Part shown: piece after piece, positions 1 to 9,525 of the stretch | Numbering within the stretch: the stretch's first letter is position 1 | Layout of the letters: the number at the start of each line of letters is the position of its first letter | Source of the DNA: Desmodesmus armatus | Lineage: Eukaryota > Chlorophyta > Chlorophyceae > Sphaeropleales > Scenedesmaceae | Length of the DNA stretch: 64,000 bases | Assembly: GCA_007449985.2 (NCBI GenBank) | Contig: VIIQ02000221.1 | Span: forward strand, 62,001 to 126,000 | Reading direction: 5' to 3' | Notes under the pieces: model-generated | Database searches by the model: none | The model's input: only the letters and a program-made list of their open reading frames with translations | Told to the model about the DNA's origin: nothing | Made by a program: the position numbers and the translations under genes

Positions 1-1
1 G

Positions 2-343
2 CAGCCCGCTGCTGGCGGTGCAGGCAGTAGCCCCCCTGCAGCAGCAGCACCACGGGGAGGGCATGCGCACGGCAAGGGAGGCAGTTACGCGCAGCAGTTC
101 AGAGCTTCGGGTCACCCCAATGCAGCCGCATCGGTGGGCGGTGGCACACTGACAGCAGCGGCTAGCAGCAGCTCGCTGGGTGGGGGCTCTCGGTTGCCGC
201 GGTATGCTGCTGCCACCAAAAGCAGCAGCAGCCTGCAGGCGGCGGTCAAGGCAGCCAGCGGGAAGAAGCCGCAGGTGCCGGACAGGTTCAAGGAGGCTAG
301 CAGGAATGTTGCGATGATCTCTGCCATTGCAAACCGCTGGTGA
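2..343 (+). CDS. 3' end of an unknown low-complexity protein (partial)
   Basis: The frame is open from the left edge to a TGA at 341-343, giving about 113 residues with no start in the window. The peptide is rich in Ala, Gly, Ser and Pro and ends in a more ordinary segment (KKPQVPDRFKEASRNVAMIS...ANRW). That basic/amphipathic tail and the TGTAA element at 843-847, about 500 bp downstream, support a genuine C-terminal exon with its 3' UTR. I do not recognise the family. No domain is visible, and an intron could begin anywhere upstream of the window. Confidence 0.5.
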   Translation, partial: QPAAGGAGSSPPAAAAPRGGHAHGKGGSYAQQFRASGHPNAAASVGGGTLTAAASSSSLGGGSRLPRYAAATKSSSSLQAAVKAASGKKPQVPDRFKEASRNVAMISAIANRW

Positions 344-1530
344 AGGTGGTGATTGGCATGTTTGGGGCAACACGTGTCTTGTACATTGTTCTGCTGGTAT
401 CTACAGGAACGAAGGGCGCGGGGTTGGGGGTGGGGGTGCTGCTCAGGAAGGCCAGACACCGTTTGAGAGGTTTGTGGAGCGAGTACTGGTATCACGGCAA
501 GGATTGGCCAGGCTCAAGTGCGTCCTGGTCATAACATCTTGAGGCTGCCCGTCGGGGCTGTTGACCCAATGTTTGCGTCACCTGTTGTACATGCATGTAC
601 ATTTCCAGTTGTACAGTGTGGTTCGCTGTTGTTGTTGGTAGCAAACATGCTATAGTTCGTTCAAATGCCTGGTTGGCAGCGTGCTGTGGGAGCAGAATTT
701 CTTGATGTGACCACCTGGTTTGTGTGGGCGCACCCTTTGGCCACCTGAAACCATCAGCTGGGCCATTCAGCCTGCCTGTGATGAACCAAGGTGGTCACTG
801 CTGTAGTTTCACAGCGCGACAAAAACTGAAAACAGCCATCTTTGTAATAACCAGGCCAGGGCCTCGTATCCTGTTTGACTCAGCTGCTCCCTCCACAATC
901 TACAAGTTCCCTCCTGACCCCAACAGTAGTGTAGAATGCAATCCTCCTAGCCTGCCTGCAGTCTGCATTGCTACGACACCTTCCTGTGAATGGAAGGCGG
1001 ACACCTCCACGCAGTCCTGAGAAGCGTGCGTTCCATGAAGTCAGCATCAGCTATGAATAGTCACACCAACTTTCAAAGTATCCTGGTGTGTTCTTCATGG
1101 GCAGCTGGGGAGAAACTCGACCCATAAAGAAAAAATGGCTGCCCACCGAGCCAGTGATGCACAGGCCGGTTTTTGCGCAGTTGACGCGCAACTTGCCTGC
1201 TTTCGCAGAGCAAGCAATCCCTTTGCAGGGATGCAACTGAAAGTCTTGCAGACAATGCTAATTGTACAATGCTGCAAATCTTGCCCGGCACACCGATGGT
1301 AAGGCCAAAACTAAAACACTCCCCCCCCCCCCCCCAAACACCCCACCCCCACTCAGCAGAGGGTCTCCCCTCTGCTGGGGACCTCCAAGCCCCGCGGGGC
1401 AGTTCAGCGACATTGTAAACCAATAGGCACTGCTAAACGATCCCACACATCTAGCCCTGGCACCACCGGGGATTGGCTGATGGTGCACTGCCACCCCGCC
1501 GACACCCCCTGCTGCTGCCACAGCCGCTGC
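344..1530. other. Intergenic: 3' UTR of left gene and 3' flank of Fanzor frame
   Basis: No gene is supported here. The left part is probably the 3' UTR of the plus-strand gene, ending near the TGTAA at 843-847. The right part (about 1050-1530) lies immediately downstream of the minus-strand Fanzor stop. It holds a 15-base C tract (1321-1335), a strong hairpin (1354-1377) and a 12-base GC palindrome near 1389-1400. In characterised Fanzor/TnpB loci the guide RNA scaffold lies at this position, so this is where it should be sought. Confidence 0.5.
1354..1377 (-). repeat. Perfect hairpin downstream of Fanzor stop
   Basis: A 10-bp perfect stem (cagcagaggg/ccctctgctg) encloses a 4-base loop. It lies 154-177 bp beyond the Fanzor stop codon on that gene's transcribed side. 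It is a candidate structured element of an fRNA (omega-RNA-like scaffold) or a 3' UTR stem. The hairpin is directly visible; its function is inference. Confidence 0.6.
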
Positions 1531-4500
1531 TTACACTGCTGCCCCCTCTTCTTGTCGTGGCCGCCGCTGCCGGTTTAACCAGTCCTTGCGCACCACACGG
1601 TCAACACAGCGTGCCAGCTGCTGTAGTTGCCCCTGGTGTACACACATGGCAGGCACCAGTTGTGCCACCCCCCTGGCTGTCAACACACGGGCAGCGTTGA
1701 TATCCCTGTCCAGGACCAATGGTACACGCCGCGAGTGATTATCCTCTCCAACCACAACATGATGCAGTTGTTCCCGCAACCTGTCAGGTGTCGACACAGC
1801 CTCGCCATGCACACACTGCTTGAGCTTGAAACGTCCCCTGCGGTGCTGTTTCAGCCCACGTTCGTCATAGCAGCGAGAGCAGGTCTGGCTGGTCCGGTAC
1901 TCGTGCACAGACACCCAATGCATGTCTGTGCGCCCACCACGAGTCACGCCGTCTGCCGACCCATATTGTGCCCTAAAAAAGTTCCTCAGCTTCATGACAG
2001 GGGCACTGATGGACCGAGACACTGGCCCGCCCCAACCTGCTGATGCATCCCCCATGCAAACAACAGCAACACTTGGCCGGGGGACACACGGGCCTGCATT
2101 GCAACCCATCGGCTTCTGCCACTTGCGCCCTTGCACCCCCGTGTGCCCCAATGCCAAGCACTGGCACATCCTGTGCATTTGCCGGTCCTGCAGCATGCCA
2201 ATTCTAAACCGGTGATGCCGGGCAGACCTGCAACCGTACACAGCATGCAACTGAGGAAAAGCATGAATGGCCTTACGTGCATGCAAAACAAAGGCGTCAT
2301 GCTGGCCATGCTTCTCGCCGGTTCTCTGCAAGTGCTTGAGCAGCAGTGCCACACCAGCACGCTTGATACGCCCATGCAGCCAATGGCGCTGCCTATCTAG
2401 CCCACATGCAGACCGGTATTCCCTCCCATTAACAGCATACACCCAGCCATCCCCTCCATCAGTGCCGTCGCCCCGCACGCCATGGTTTGCAGTGACCGCA
2501 GTCACGATGCTGGTCACACCTGGGTCAACTCCAGTCACCCGCAGCCCACATCCTGCCTCAACAGTCACACATCTGCCATGTACCAGAGCCGGCTGTCCAA
2601 CAGTAGGCGCACAACTGTCACATTTGGACTCCACACAAAAGCTACTGTCAATTGAGTCAGAGTCAGAAAAGTCGTAGCTAGTCCTGTCCACACTGTAATC
2701 ACTTGCCAAGTCCCACTCTTCCACCGAAGCACCCTCTGCTGGGTCAGATGCATGGGAGTCAACCCAATGCTGTGCCAAGCCTTCCGGCTTTGTCTTGACC
2801 TGCTTGGGCAGGGCCTGTGCGGGCACGTGCGTGACTACAGGGCCGTCTCTAGCATTGCGGGCCACAAGGACACGCCAGTCACCGTCCAGTACCCGTACAT
2901 GGTCTGACCTAGATCTAGATGCAGCGGCCACAGTGCTACAAACAGTGCTGCAGTCATCATCACCCCCGCCAAATACATACGCAGGGGTTGTGCCTGGTGT
3001 TGGCAACTTAATTGCCCTGCCCACGGCCTGCCGGGCATGGTCCAGGGCAGCTGCCTCGGCCACGCGCTGCCGGGCCCTGCGAGCCTTTTGCTGTCCATCA
3101 AGAGACCTGACCGCGCTTCTGGTGGCACGCTCGTCTTTGTTGTGTGTCGCATGCACATGCAACGACACACAGTCAGTGCTAAGGTGGTTTGCAAAGCTGC
3201 GTCTCCCACTGGGCCTTCCCTCCCCACACAAGACCCTCAAGCGGTCAAGGTCAAACAACAAACTAAATAAATCCTTGTTCTCGAGGATGTCCTCTACAGC
3301 ACCATCGCAGATGACATCAACAGTGTCAACACCAGGCACGGGTAGTGGGTCAACACCACGCTGTTGCCGCCGCCACACCCGCCAATCATTGCGTGCCTCG
3401 GGACTCATGCCGGACAGATGTTTTCTGAGGAAACCCAATAGTGTGGGTGTCAAGTGCAAATGTGTAAAACCATAATGAGGATGCGGCGTCATGCTATGTG
3501 GGAGGCGTTGCAATGCAGTGCGACAAGAGCGCCACTGAGCCTCTATCTTGTTGACTTGCTGCAACACGCCTTTCAACAATCCCGGTGCTGGCGCGCGGGA
3601 TGGAGCACTTGCAGCTGCACTCCCGGCATCGGCGTCTACAGCCAGTAACAATAGCAATTGCAGACACATGCCCATAACCCACTGCCACACACTACGGGCC
3701 TCGTCACCGCACTCGTTCAGTTGCGTGTCAGGGGTGGTAGCCCACACTCCAAACCCAGGCACAACTGGCGCATCCGGGCACGCACCTAACACGGGCACCA
3801 CCAAACGGGCGTGATCCAAAGCCAACCTCATGCACAAACGCGCAGATGCACATGCCTCCCTCACTGCCGCCTCGCTCGGCTGATGTCCCTGCTGACTGTG
3901 TGGTTGGCCAGCAACAACTGCAGCCGCCTCGCCGCGCAAGCGCTCTGCTGTCACTGCTGCCTCGACTAGCTTTGCCTCACATGTGTCCAGGAGGCACACA
4001 GCACGGCGCAACTGCGTTAAGCACTGCCGCAGCTGCAAAGAGGTTGGCAAGGGCAGGTTAGAGGGGGCAGCCAGCTGGCGCAGTCGCGCAAACAAGGCAT
4101 CCTGGACACGCTGCAAGTCATTCCTGGCCGTCTGTGCCGCGCTGTACTTCCTTGCAGCGCTGGCCTTGTCTGCAGCACACCGCGATTGGCGGTGTGCGCG
4201 TGCCAAAGGCGGCAGCACCACAGTAGTTACACCAGCCTGCCCCTGCCCCCTTCTCTGCCGCTGCTGTCGCTGCTGCTGCCGGGTCTGCGCCTGCTTCGGG
4301 GGTGGCGGACGGCCCTGTGGACGCTGCTGAAGTGCTGCATGCAGCCTGTCCCGCTTCGTCAGTAGGTCCGCATACTGTAGCACGACATGCCCACGCCGCA
4401 GCATACTATGGTTCAACACGCTGCTGCAAAGCCTGGCCAAGGGGGCCAGCAGGGCAGCTGCAGCATCGCCGGAGGAAGTAGAAGTCAGGGTTGCGTGGAG

Positions 4501-5889
4501 CTGACCTGCCAGTTCCTCACTCCGCACACACTCTGCAACCGCCGCCAGCTTGCGGCGGTCAACAGCACAGCGCAAGGCATGTTGCGTGGCCTGCAACCCA
4601 CACCCTACATCACGCACCAACGCGCTGGTGAAGGTGCGTGCTGCTGTTGTTTCTGGGTCGCGGCGTGTTGGGGTGTTGATAGGAAGCGTGGCAGGACCGC
4701 ATACGATAGGTATGGCGGCTGTGTTTGGGGGCGGTGCAGCAGCCTGTGCTGCTGCTACTGCCTCTCCTGCCACTGCCGCATCTGCCACTGTCGTTGCTGT
4801 TGCAAGGCTGTTGATGTAGGCACATGCGGTGCTGACATGCAGGCATGCATTGTTGCTGCCTTCTAGTGCAAAAGCAGACGCCGAACGGGCGTGCAAAATA
4901 CCAGCATGGGACACAGGCCCCGTCACATGACCCACGAGCTGAATGCGCTGTAGCTGGTTGTATACGCCAAGAGACTGCCTGCTAACAGCCAACAGGTGTG
5001 ACACAATGGCTACATTGTCTGGTGTGCTCGGTACAAGATGTGCTGCCATGCCATGCAAGTGCGCGGCCCAGTCGCAGATGCGGTGAGCTGTTTGAGACGC
5101 TTGCATTGCAACTGCAACCATCTCCTGTGTGGAGCATGGCTGAACAGCAAAGAGTGTGTCCTTCAGCAACATCACTGATGCCCGCATGACACTGCAAGCC
5201 TGCACAAGTTCTATGATGCGTGCATGCATATAGTTCATGGTGTTTGTGCCTTGCTGCACAGGCAGTAGGTAATCCTGGTCTGTCTGCTGAGCAGGCTGTT
5301 GTGCAAGGCGTTGCTGCTGCAGCCTGCTGATGCAATGGTGCACAGGAGCACTAAGCAAAGAAGCAGCAAGCACAACACGCTGCTCGTCAGCTTGCTGCTG
5401 GCCAGGCTGCTGCTCAAAAACATGTGCTGCAAACACGGACAGTGCATCACCCTTGAGCAACCCATCCGACATGCCACGAGCCAACACACCAAACTGCTTG
5501 CGGCCTGGCCTTGGCAGGCCAGCCGTGCAGAATGCACACAAGACCACAGCCTTGACCAGGCGTTTGATGCGCAATGGCAGGTTGAGCACATGCTGGCCAT
5601 GGTTTTGTGCCATGGACTGTGCCAATGCAGTCAACCATGCATTAGCAACACGGCCCGACACACAATGCGGCAACACACAGCGGTGTTCGACCTGCCACAC
5701 CTCACGCACGTAGAATTCGAAGGCTTCTGGCAGTTTATACCGCAGTGGAGCCTGCGCCCCTGGCACAACTGTCACGGCCTTCAGTGCCGCAAAGAAAAGG
5801 TGTTCGCTCTCGGTATCCACGGTGCGTGGCTTCCTTCTTGTAGGCGTCAGCAACTCTGTCAGTTCGCCGACGACATCTTGTGTAGACAA
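1531..5889 (-). CDS. Fanzor (eukaryotic TnpB-like) RuvC nuclease, long form
   Basis: An uninterrupted 1452-codon frame. The C-terminal third carries the Fanzor/TnpB RuvC signature: RuvC-I VDPGV (Asp1122), a Glu in VHEYRTSQTC (Glu1330), the zinc-knuckle pair CSRC (Cys1337/Cys1340) and RuvC-III DRDINAA (Asp1394/Asp1396). Upstream of RuvC-I are a TD-containing motif near residue 905 and a very acidic Asp/Ser stretch near 1050-1085, both typical of Fanzor proteins. The position expected for the canonical TnpB RuvC-II Glu reads VVCMGDAS, so the Glu beside the zinc knuckle is presumably the catalytic one, as described for Fanzors. The second zinc pair is poor (QCVHGE). Oddities: the frame opens with TTG, the first in-frame ATG is at 5613, and the N-terminal region is far longer than usual. 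A spliced first exon is possible. The TAA stop lies inside TGTAA. Known members are RNA-guided DNA endonucleases carried by transposons. Confidence 0.85.
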   Translation of the reverse strand: MSTQDVVGELTELLTPTRRKPRTVDTESEHLFFAALKAVTVVPGAQAPLRYKLPEAFEFYVREVWQVEHRCVLPHCVSGRVANAWLTALAQSMAQNHGQHVLNLPLRIKRLVKAVVLCAFCTAGLPRPGRKQFGVLARGMSDGLLKGDALSVFAAHVFEQQPGQQQADEQRVVLAASLLSAPVHHCISRLQQQRLAQQPAQQTDQDYLLPVQQGTNTMNYMHARIIELVQACSVMRASVMLLKDTLFAVQPCSTQEMVAVAMQASQTAHRICDWAAHLHGMAAHLVPSTPDNVAIVSHLLAVSRQSLGVYNQLQRIQLVGHVTGPVSHAGILHARSASAFALEGSNNACLHVSTACAYINSLATATTVADAAVAGEAVAAAQAAAPPPNTAAIPIVCGPATLPINTPTRRDPETTAARTFTSALVRDVGCGLQATQHALRCAVDRRKLAAVAECVRSEELAGQLHATLTSTSSGDAAAALLAPLARLCSSVLNHSMLRRGHVVLQYADLLTKRDRLHAALQQRPQGRPPPPKQAQTRQQQRQQRQRRGQGQAGVTTVVLPPLARAHRQSRCAADKASAARKYSAAQTARNDLQRVQDALFARLRQLAAPSNLPLPTSLQLRQCLTQLRRAVCLLDTCEAKLVEAAVTAERLRGEAAAVVAGQPHSQQGHQPSEAAVREACASARLCMRLALDHARLVVPVLGACPDAPVVPGFGVWATTPDTQLNECGDEARSVWQWVMGMCLQLLLLLAVDADAGSAAASAPSRAPAPGLLKGVLQQVNKIEAQWRSCRTALQRLPHSMTPHPHYGFTHLHLTPTLLGFLRKHLSGMSPEARNDWRVWRRQQRGVDPLPVPGVDTVDVICDGAVEDILENKDLFSLLFDLDRLRVLCGEGRPSGRRSFANHLSTDCVSLHVHATHNKDERATRSAVRSLDGQQKARRARQRVAEAAALDHARQAVGRAIKLPTPGTTPAYVFGGGDDDCSTVCSTVAAASRSRSDHVRVLDGDWRVLVARNARDGPVVTHVPAQALPKQVKTKPEGLAQHWVDSHASDPAEGASVEEWDLASDYSVDRTSYDFSDSDSIDSSFCVESKCDSCAPTVGQPALVHGRCVTVEAGCGLRVTGVDPGVTSIVTAVTANHGVRGDGTDGGDGWVYAVNGREYRSACGLDRQRHWLHGRIKRAGVALLLKHLQRTGEKHGQHDAFVLHARKAIHAFPQLHAVYGCRSARHHRFRIGMLQDRQMHRMCQCLALGHTGVQGRKWQKPMGCNAGPCVPRPSVAVVCMGDASAGWGGPVSRSISAPVMKLRNFFRAQYGSADGVTRGGRTDMHWVSVHEYRTSQTCSRCYDERGLKQHRRGRFKLKQCVHGEAVSTPDRLREQLHHVVVGEDNHSRRVPLVLDRDINAARVLTARGVAQLVPAMCVHQGQLQQLARCVDRVVRKDWLNRQRRPRQEEGAAV

Positions 5890-6082
5890 GCCGGGTGGGG
5901 GTGTCCTGCGGCCAGACCAGATCCTGCGGCAACAGGCAGCAGACGGCAGTCACAAATTGTGAGTGGAGAAGTGCATGGCGCTGGCATCAACGCACACTGT
6001 ATGCTGATGTGCTCATGTGTCATCTAATTTTGGGCAATCAGGCTGGGTTGCAATCCAGCTGTGGCAGGCAAAGCATAGGAGC

Positions 6083-8500
6083 CTACACACTCACTCGAAG
6101 CCCCACTGCATATAGCCATTGGCCAGGAGCCGTGCATGGAAGCACAACGGCTGTTGGGCGTGTCCCAAGTCCTCCAGCAGCTGCATGGCGGCTGTCTGAC
6201 GCTTGGGTGCCAGGTACGCGTGGAGGCTGCTGCGAATGACGCCTGAGATGGAGGTGATGGTTGGCGGACAGTTGAAGTGCAAGGCAGAAGGGGCACGCAC
6301 GAGAAGGGACGTGAAGGGGCGTGAACACGTTTGCTGCCTGACTCAACAGCACACAATGGTAGAGGCTGCTTGTGTATACAGCTTGTCCGGGACATTGGGC
6401 GGAAAAAGCCATGTACACGCTGGTGAGCTGCTGCATTGGCTGGTGTCGTTGTGCATGCATACACCCACCTTGCCTCTTGTTCGTCTGCTTCCTGCCGCCT
6501 TGCCGCTGTTGTTGCTCTCCAGTAGCAGCAGCAGCAGCAGCAGCAGCTGCTGGAGTAGCAGAACAAGCAATCCTGCTGCTGCAGTCCCCCCCTCTCCGGG
6601 TCTTCTTCCTGTTGGCCCCCTCTTTCTTGCTATCCTCACACTCCCGTGCCTGCTGACGGTGCTCGTAATCCTCACCGCTGCCACTGCCTTCGCTGTCACC
6701 TGCCAGCAATGCAGCTGTTGTTGCTGCTGCTGCTGTCCGCTTAGGCCTGCGCTGTGGCCGTTGCTGCTGCTGGTGCTGCTGGTCAGGGGCAACAGCAGCA
6801 AGAAGGACAGCAGAAGCAACAGGAGTAGAAGTGGCTGCAGAAGGACTCTGATGCTGTTGGGTCTGCATACAGCCTGTCCCACTGCCACGACCCACTCTGT
6901 ACTGCTGTCCTGGAGTGAACTCAGGAGCAACAGCACGGAGACGGGTGCCAGCCGCAACAGCTGCAGTAGCCGCGGCTGCAGAAACAGCTGCTGCCAATGC
7001 ATGTCGAGCCCCAGGGGAAGTAGGTGCTGTTCCAGGAGCATCAGAACCAGGAGCTGCTGCCGTCGGCACCACCAGGAACAGCATGACCAGTGCAAAGAGT
7101 GCAGGTCTGTCTGACCACTGCCACAAGCAGTATCCAACTACGACAAGTTCTAATGCCCGCACACAACAACCGTACAGGATGCCACCACCCATGCACGTCA
7201 AACAGAGTATGATGCAGTTATAGAGCAACACCACATGACTATGTTTCAAATGAATACAGGCAGCCCTCAAACATGCAAATATAAGCAGAACGACTGCACA
7301 AGCTGCAGGGCCGCCCATCAACACAGCAAGATGCACAGAACGCAGTCCATTTTGTACCAAACAATCAAGCCCAGCAACCACACCCAATAAACCGCGTATC
7401 AACACAATGCACACAAAACCACGCATACAGAGCTGCTGCAACCGACGCATGAGGCCACGGCCAAGGTGCCTTGCACGACGCCACTGACGCATGCAGAGAG
7501 CACACGCCAGAGGCCGTTTGCACGGGCCTATTGCAACCCATGCAAACACCACAGAACATATAACACAAGCTGTGACACACCAGTACCAGTCGTGGCTTGC
7601 ATTGCTGTTGCCAACCACCAAAACACCAGAACCTGGCACGGTGTAATAGCCTGTAAAAGCGATGTCTGCTGAAGCTGCTGTAGTAGAAGCAAACACCCCT
7701 AGGCCAGCCACAAGCAGCAACAGCGCCACAACCATTCCCAGTTGGCGCCCAGTGCTGGCAGACTGCTGCGCCACGGGACAGCCGCAGGTTGGCTTCCTGT
7801 GGCAACATCGCCCATGCACAGCTGTGGTGGGGTCACCACTGCAAGCAGAAGGGTTACTCTGGGCAGGACGTGACCGCTGCAACCTGCCGGCTGCCGGTGT
7901 TTTTCGCCGGGGTGCCTGCTGCTGTTGCTGCTGCTTGGGTGTGCTGCACTGCTGTGCCGGACATGCGGAGGCGTCTGCAGTGTCCATCGCCTCCTCGTCT
8001 GCTGGCGCATCATGCAGCAGCACAGAGAAGCGATTTGACGACACGATGGTGTGTGCTTCTGCTGCTGCTGGCTTTGTGGGCGCCGCTGACACCCGGCTGG
8101 CTGTTGCTGGTACTACTACTGCTGGCTGACGCACACGAGGACGCTGCCTGCAATGAGACTGATCCTCCTTCTGATGCAGCAGTGCCTTCGCTGCAGACAG
8201 CTTTGGACTGTCAGCAGATGCCGCCAGTCTAGAGTAGCGCTGCTGTGCCAAGTCTCCGTTACTGCTAGGCACACACGGGGGTAGCACTGCCACGGGCTGT
8301 GCTGGCCCCAAACTGGGCCACTTTTGCTGCTGCTGCTGCTGCTGCTGCTGCTTGGGTGTGGTCAGCAAGGACACAATGCTGCTGCTGCACTTGCCGCAGG
8401 TTAGCACGTGGGGTGAACAGCCACGGCTCACTGCACACACCACAGTAGCGCGCAGTAGTGCCGTGGCGTCCACGCTGGCGCATGGGCAGGGGCTTGCCAT
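6083..8500 (-). CDS. Poly-Q multi-pass membrane protein, unknown family
   Basis: An 805-aa open frame starting at ATG 8500 and lying 193 bp upstream of the Fanzor frame on the same strand. Residues 1-250 are Ser/Ala/Pro-rich with poly-Q at 51-59 and 190-195 and a short NRFSVLL motif near 156-162, a motif also seen in mobile-element ORF1-type proteins but not diagnostic. About six hydrophobic helices follow at roughly 254-276, 305-326, 359-378, 390-412, 422-445 and 455-480. Beyond about 485 the chain is Ala/Gln-rich, and the last 100 residues look less protein-like, so the true C terminus may be spliced. I do not recognise the family. It may be a partner ORF of the Fanzor-bearing element or an unrelated host gene. 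Confidence 0.45.
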   Translation of the reverse strand: MASPCPCASVDATALLRATVVCAVSRGCSPHVLTCGKCSSSIVSLLTTPKQQQQQQQQQKWPSLGPAQPVAVLPPCVPSSNGDLAQQRYSRLAASADSPKLSAAKALLHQKEDQSHCRQRPRVRQPAVVVPATASRVSAAPTKPAAAEAHTIVSSNRFSVLLHDAPADEEAMDTADASACPAQQCSTPKQQQQQQAPRRKTPAAGRLQRSRPAQSNPSACSGDPTTAVHGRCCHRKPTCGCPVAQQSASTGRQLGMVVALLLLVAGLGVFASTTAASADIAFTGYYTVPGSGVLVVGNSNASHDWYWCVTACVICSVVFAWVAIGPCKRPLACALCMRQWRRARHLGRGLMRRLQQLCMRGFVCIVLIRGLLGVVAGLDCLVQNGLRSVHLAVLMGGPAACAVVLLIFACLRAACIHLKHSHVVLLYNCIILCLTCMGGGILYGCCVRALELVVVGYCLWQWSDRPALFALVMLFLVVPTAAAPGSDAPGTAPTSPGARHALAAAVSAAAATAAVAAGTRLRAVAPEFTPGQQYRVGRGSGTGCMQTQQHQSPSAATSTPVASAVLLAAVAPDQQHQQQQRPQRRPKRTAAAATTAALLAGDSEGSGSGEDYEHRQQARECEDSKKEGANRKKTRRGGDCSSRIACSATPAAAAAAAAATGEQQQRQGGRKQTNKRQGGCMHAQRHQPMQQLTSVYMAFSAQCPGQAVYTSSLYHCVLLSQAANVFTPLHVPSRACPFCLALQLSANHHLHLRRHSQQPPRVPGTQASDSRHAAAGGLGTRPTAVVLPCTAPGQWLYAVGLRVSV

Positions 8501-9525
8501 TGTCCCTAGACTTGGCTTCTCCAGTTGCCCTGGACTTGCCTATGGGCGGCGGATGCATGAGGTATGCCTCCTCAGCAGCAATGCAATGCTTGCCATCTGG
8601 AGGTAAAACCTGTGCGCGGGAGGGTGAGGCACACAGAGCATCCAACAAGCAGGGGTGCATTCTGAGCATCTGTTTACATTCTCACTATAGCGGGTGGAGT
8701 TGTCTGGTTGATGACGGTGTCCCACAGGCCCCCTTGGGGATGCCATCACCAGTGGTGTGGTGGGGAAGGGGGGGGGGCAACAGGCTACGAGCACCGCACA
8801 ACCCGTCAAGCCAATCCAAACAACCCACACCCTCTCCAGCCCTCCATGGTCACTTCTGATCCAATCGCATGGCTTTCCCTCCCTTACGGAATCAATGGTC
8901 TTATCCACCCCACCTGCATGCAGTGCTTGCTGCGGCGCATGGCCAAATGCAAATGAACACCAGGCCATGTTCTCGCGCTCTCTTGGGACAGTAAAGGTCC
9001 TGCAGGGGCAACGAGAGTAGACAGTGTAATTGAGTGTATTGCGCTACTCGGGGCATCAGCTGTATACAGGTTGAAGTTGTGTCTCCTGTTGCACTGCAGT
9101 TAAACTAGTGCATTCAGACTGCCACACCACTGCTGCCATGCAACTCACCGCACACTCACTCAACGCGTGCAAAAACGGCACCGATTGTTCAACAGAACCA
9201 GCGGCTGTTCGTTTCAACACGGTGCTTGATTATTGTGCGATCGACTTGCTGTCAAGACACGCGCTGAGCGTATCACGCTGGCATTTTGGTGAATGTAAGC
9301 GAGAACTGCTTATTTTGATGGAATACAGTGACAATTGGCGATAAGAGAGCTGCGTCGCCATAGTGCTGCATTCTGTGGTCCTGAAGTGACGTTCCGACAG
9401 CATTCCACCGTCGCAGTCCGACATGCTGACGTGCTAGTCAGACACGCGAGTCTACATGCAAATTGCGACATGCTGCAAGGCCTGACATCCTCACAACCAC
9501 AACAAGTGCATCAACAGCGTACACC
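8501..9525. other. Intergenic between divergent frames
   Basis: About 1 kb between the minus-strand membrane-protein ATG (8500) and the plus-strand small gene (9526). It presumably holds the promoters of both. It includes a short G tract (about 8768-8777). No recognisable coding exon or RNA gene was found, though small open frames around 9138-9344 could be unrecognised 5' exons. Confidence 0.4.

Noticed and set aside
6203..7114. 303-aa plus-strand frame opposite the membrane protein
   Set aside because: Its Ser/Cys-rich composition is what the reverse strand of Ala/Gln-rich coding sequence produces; no independent features.
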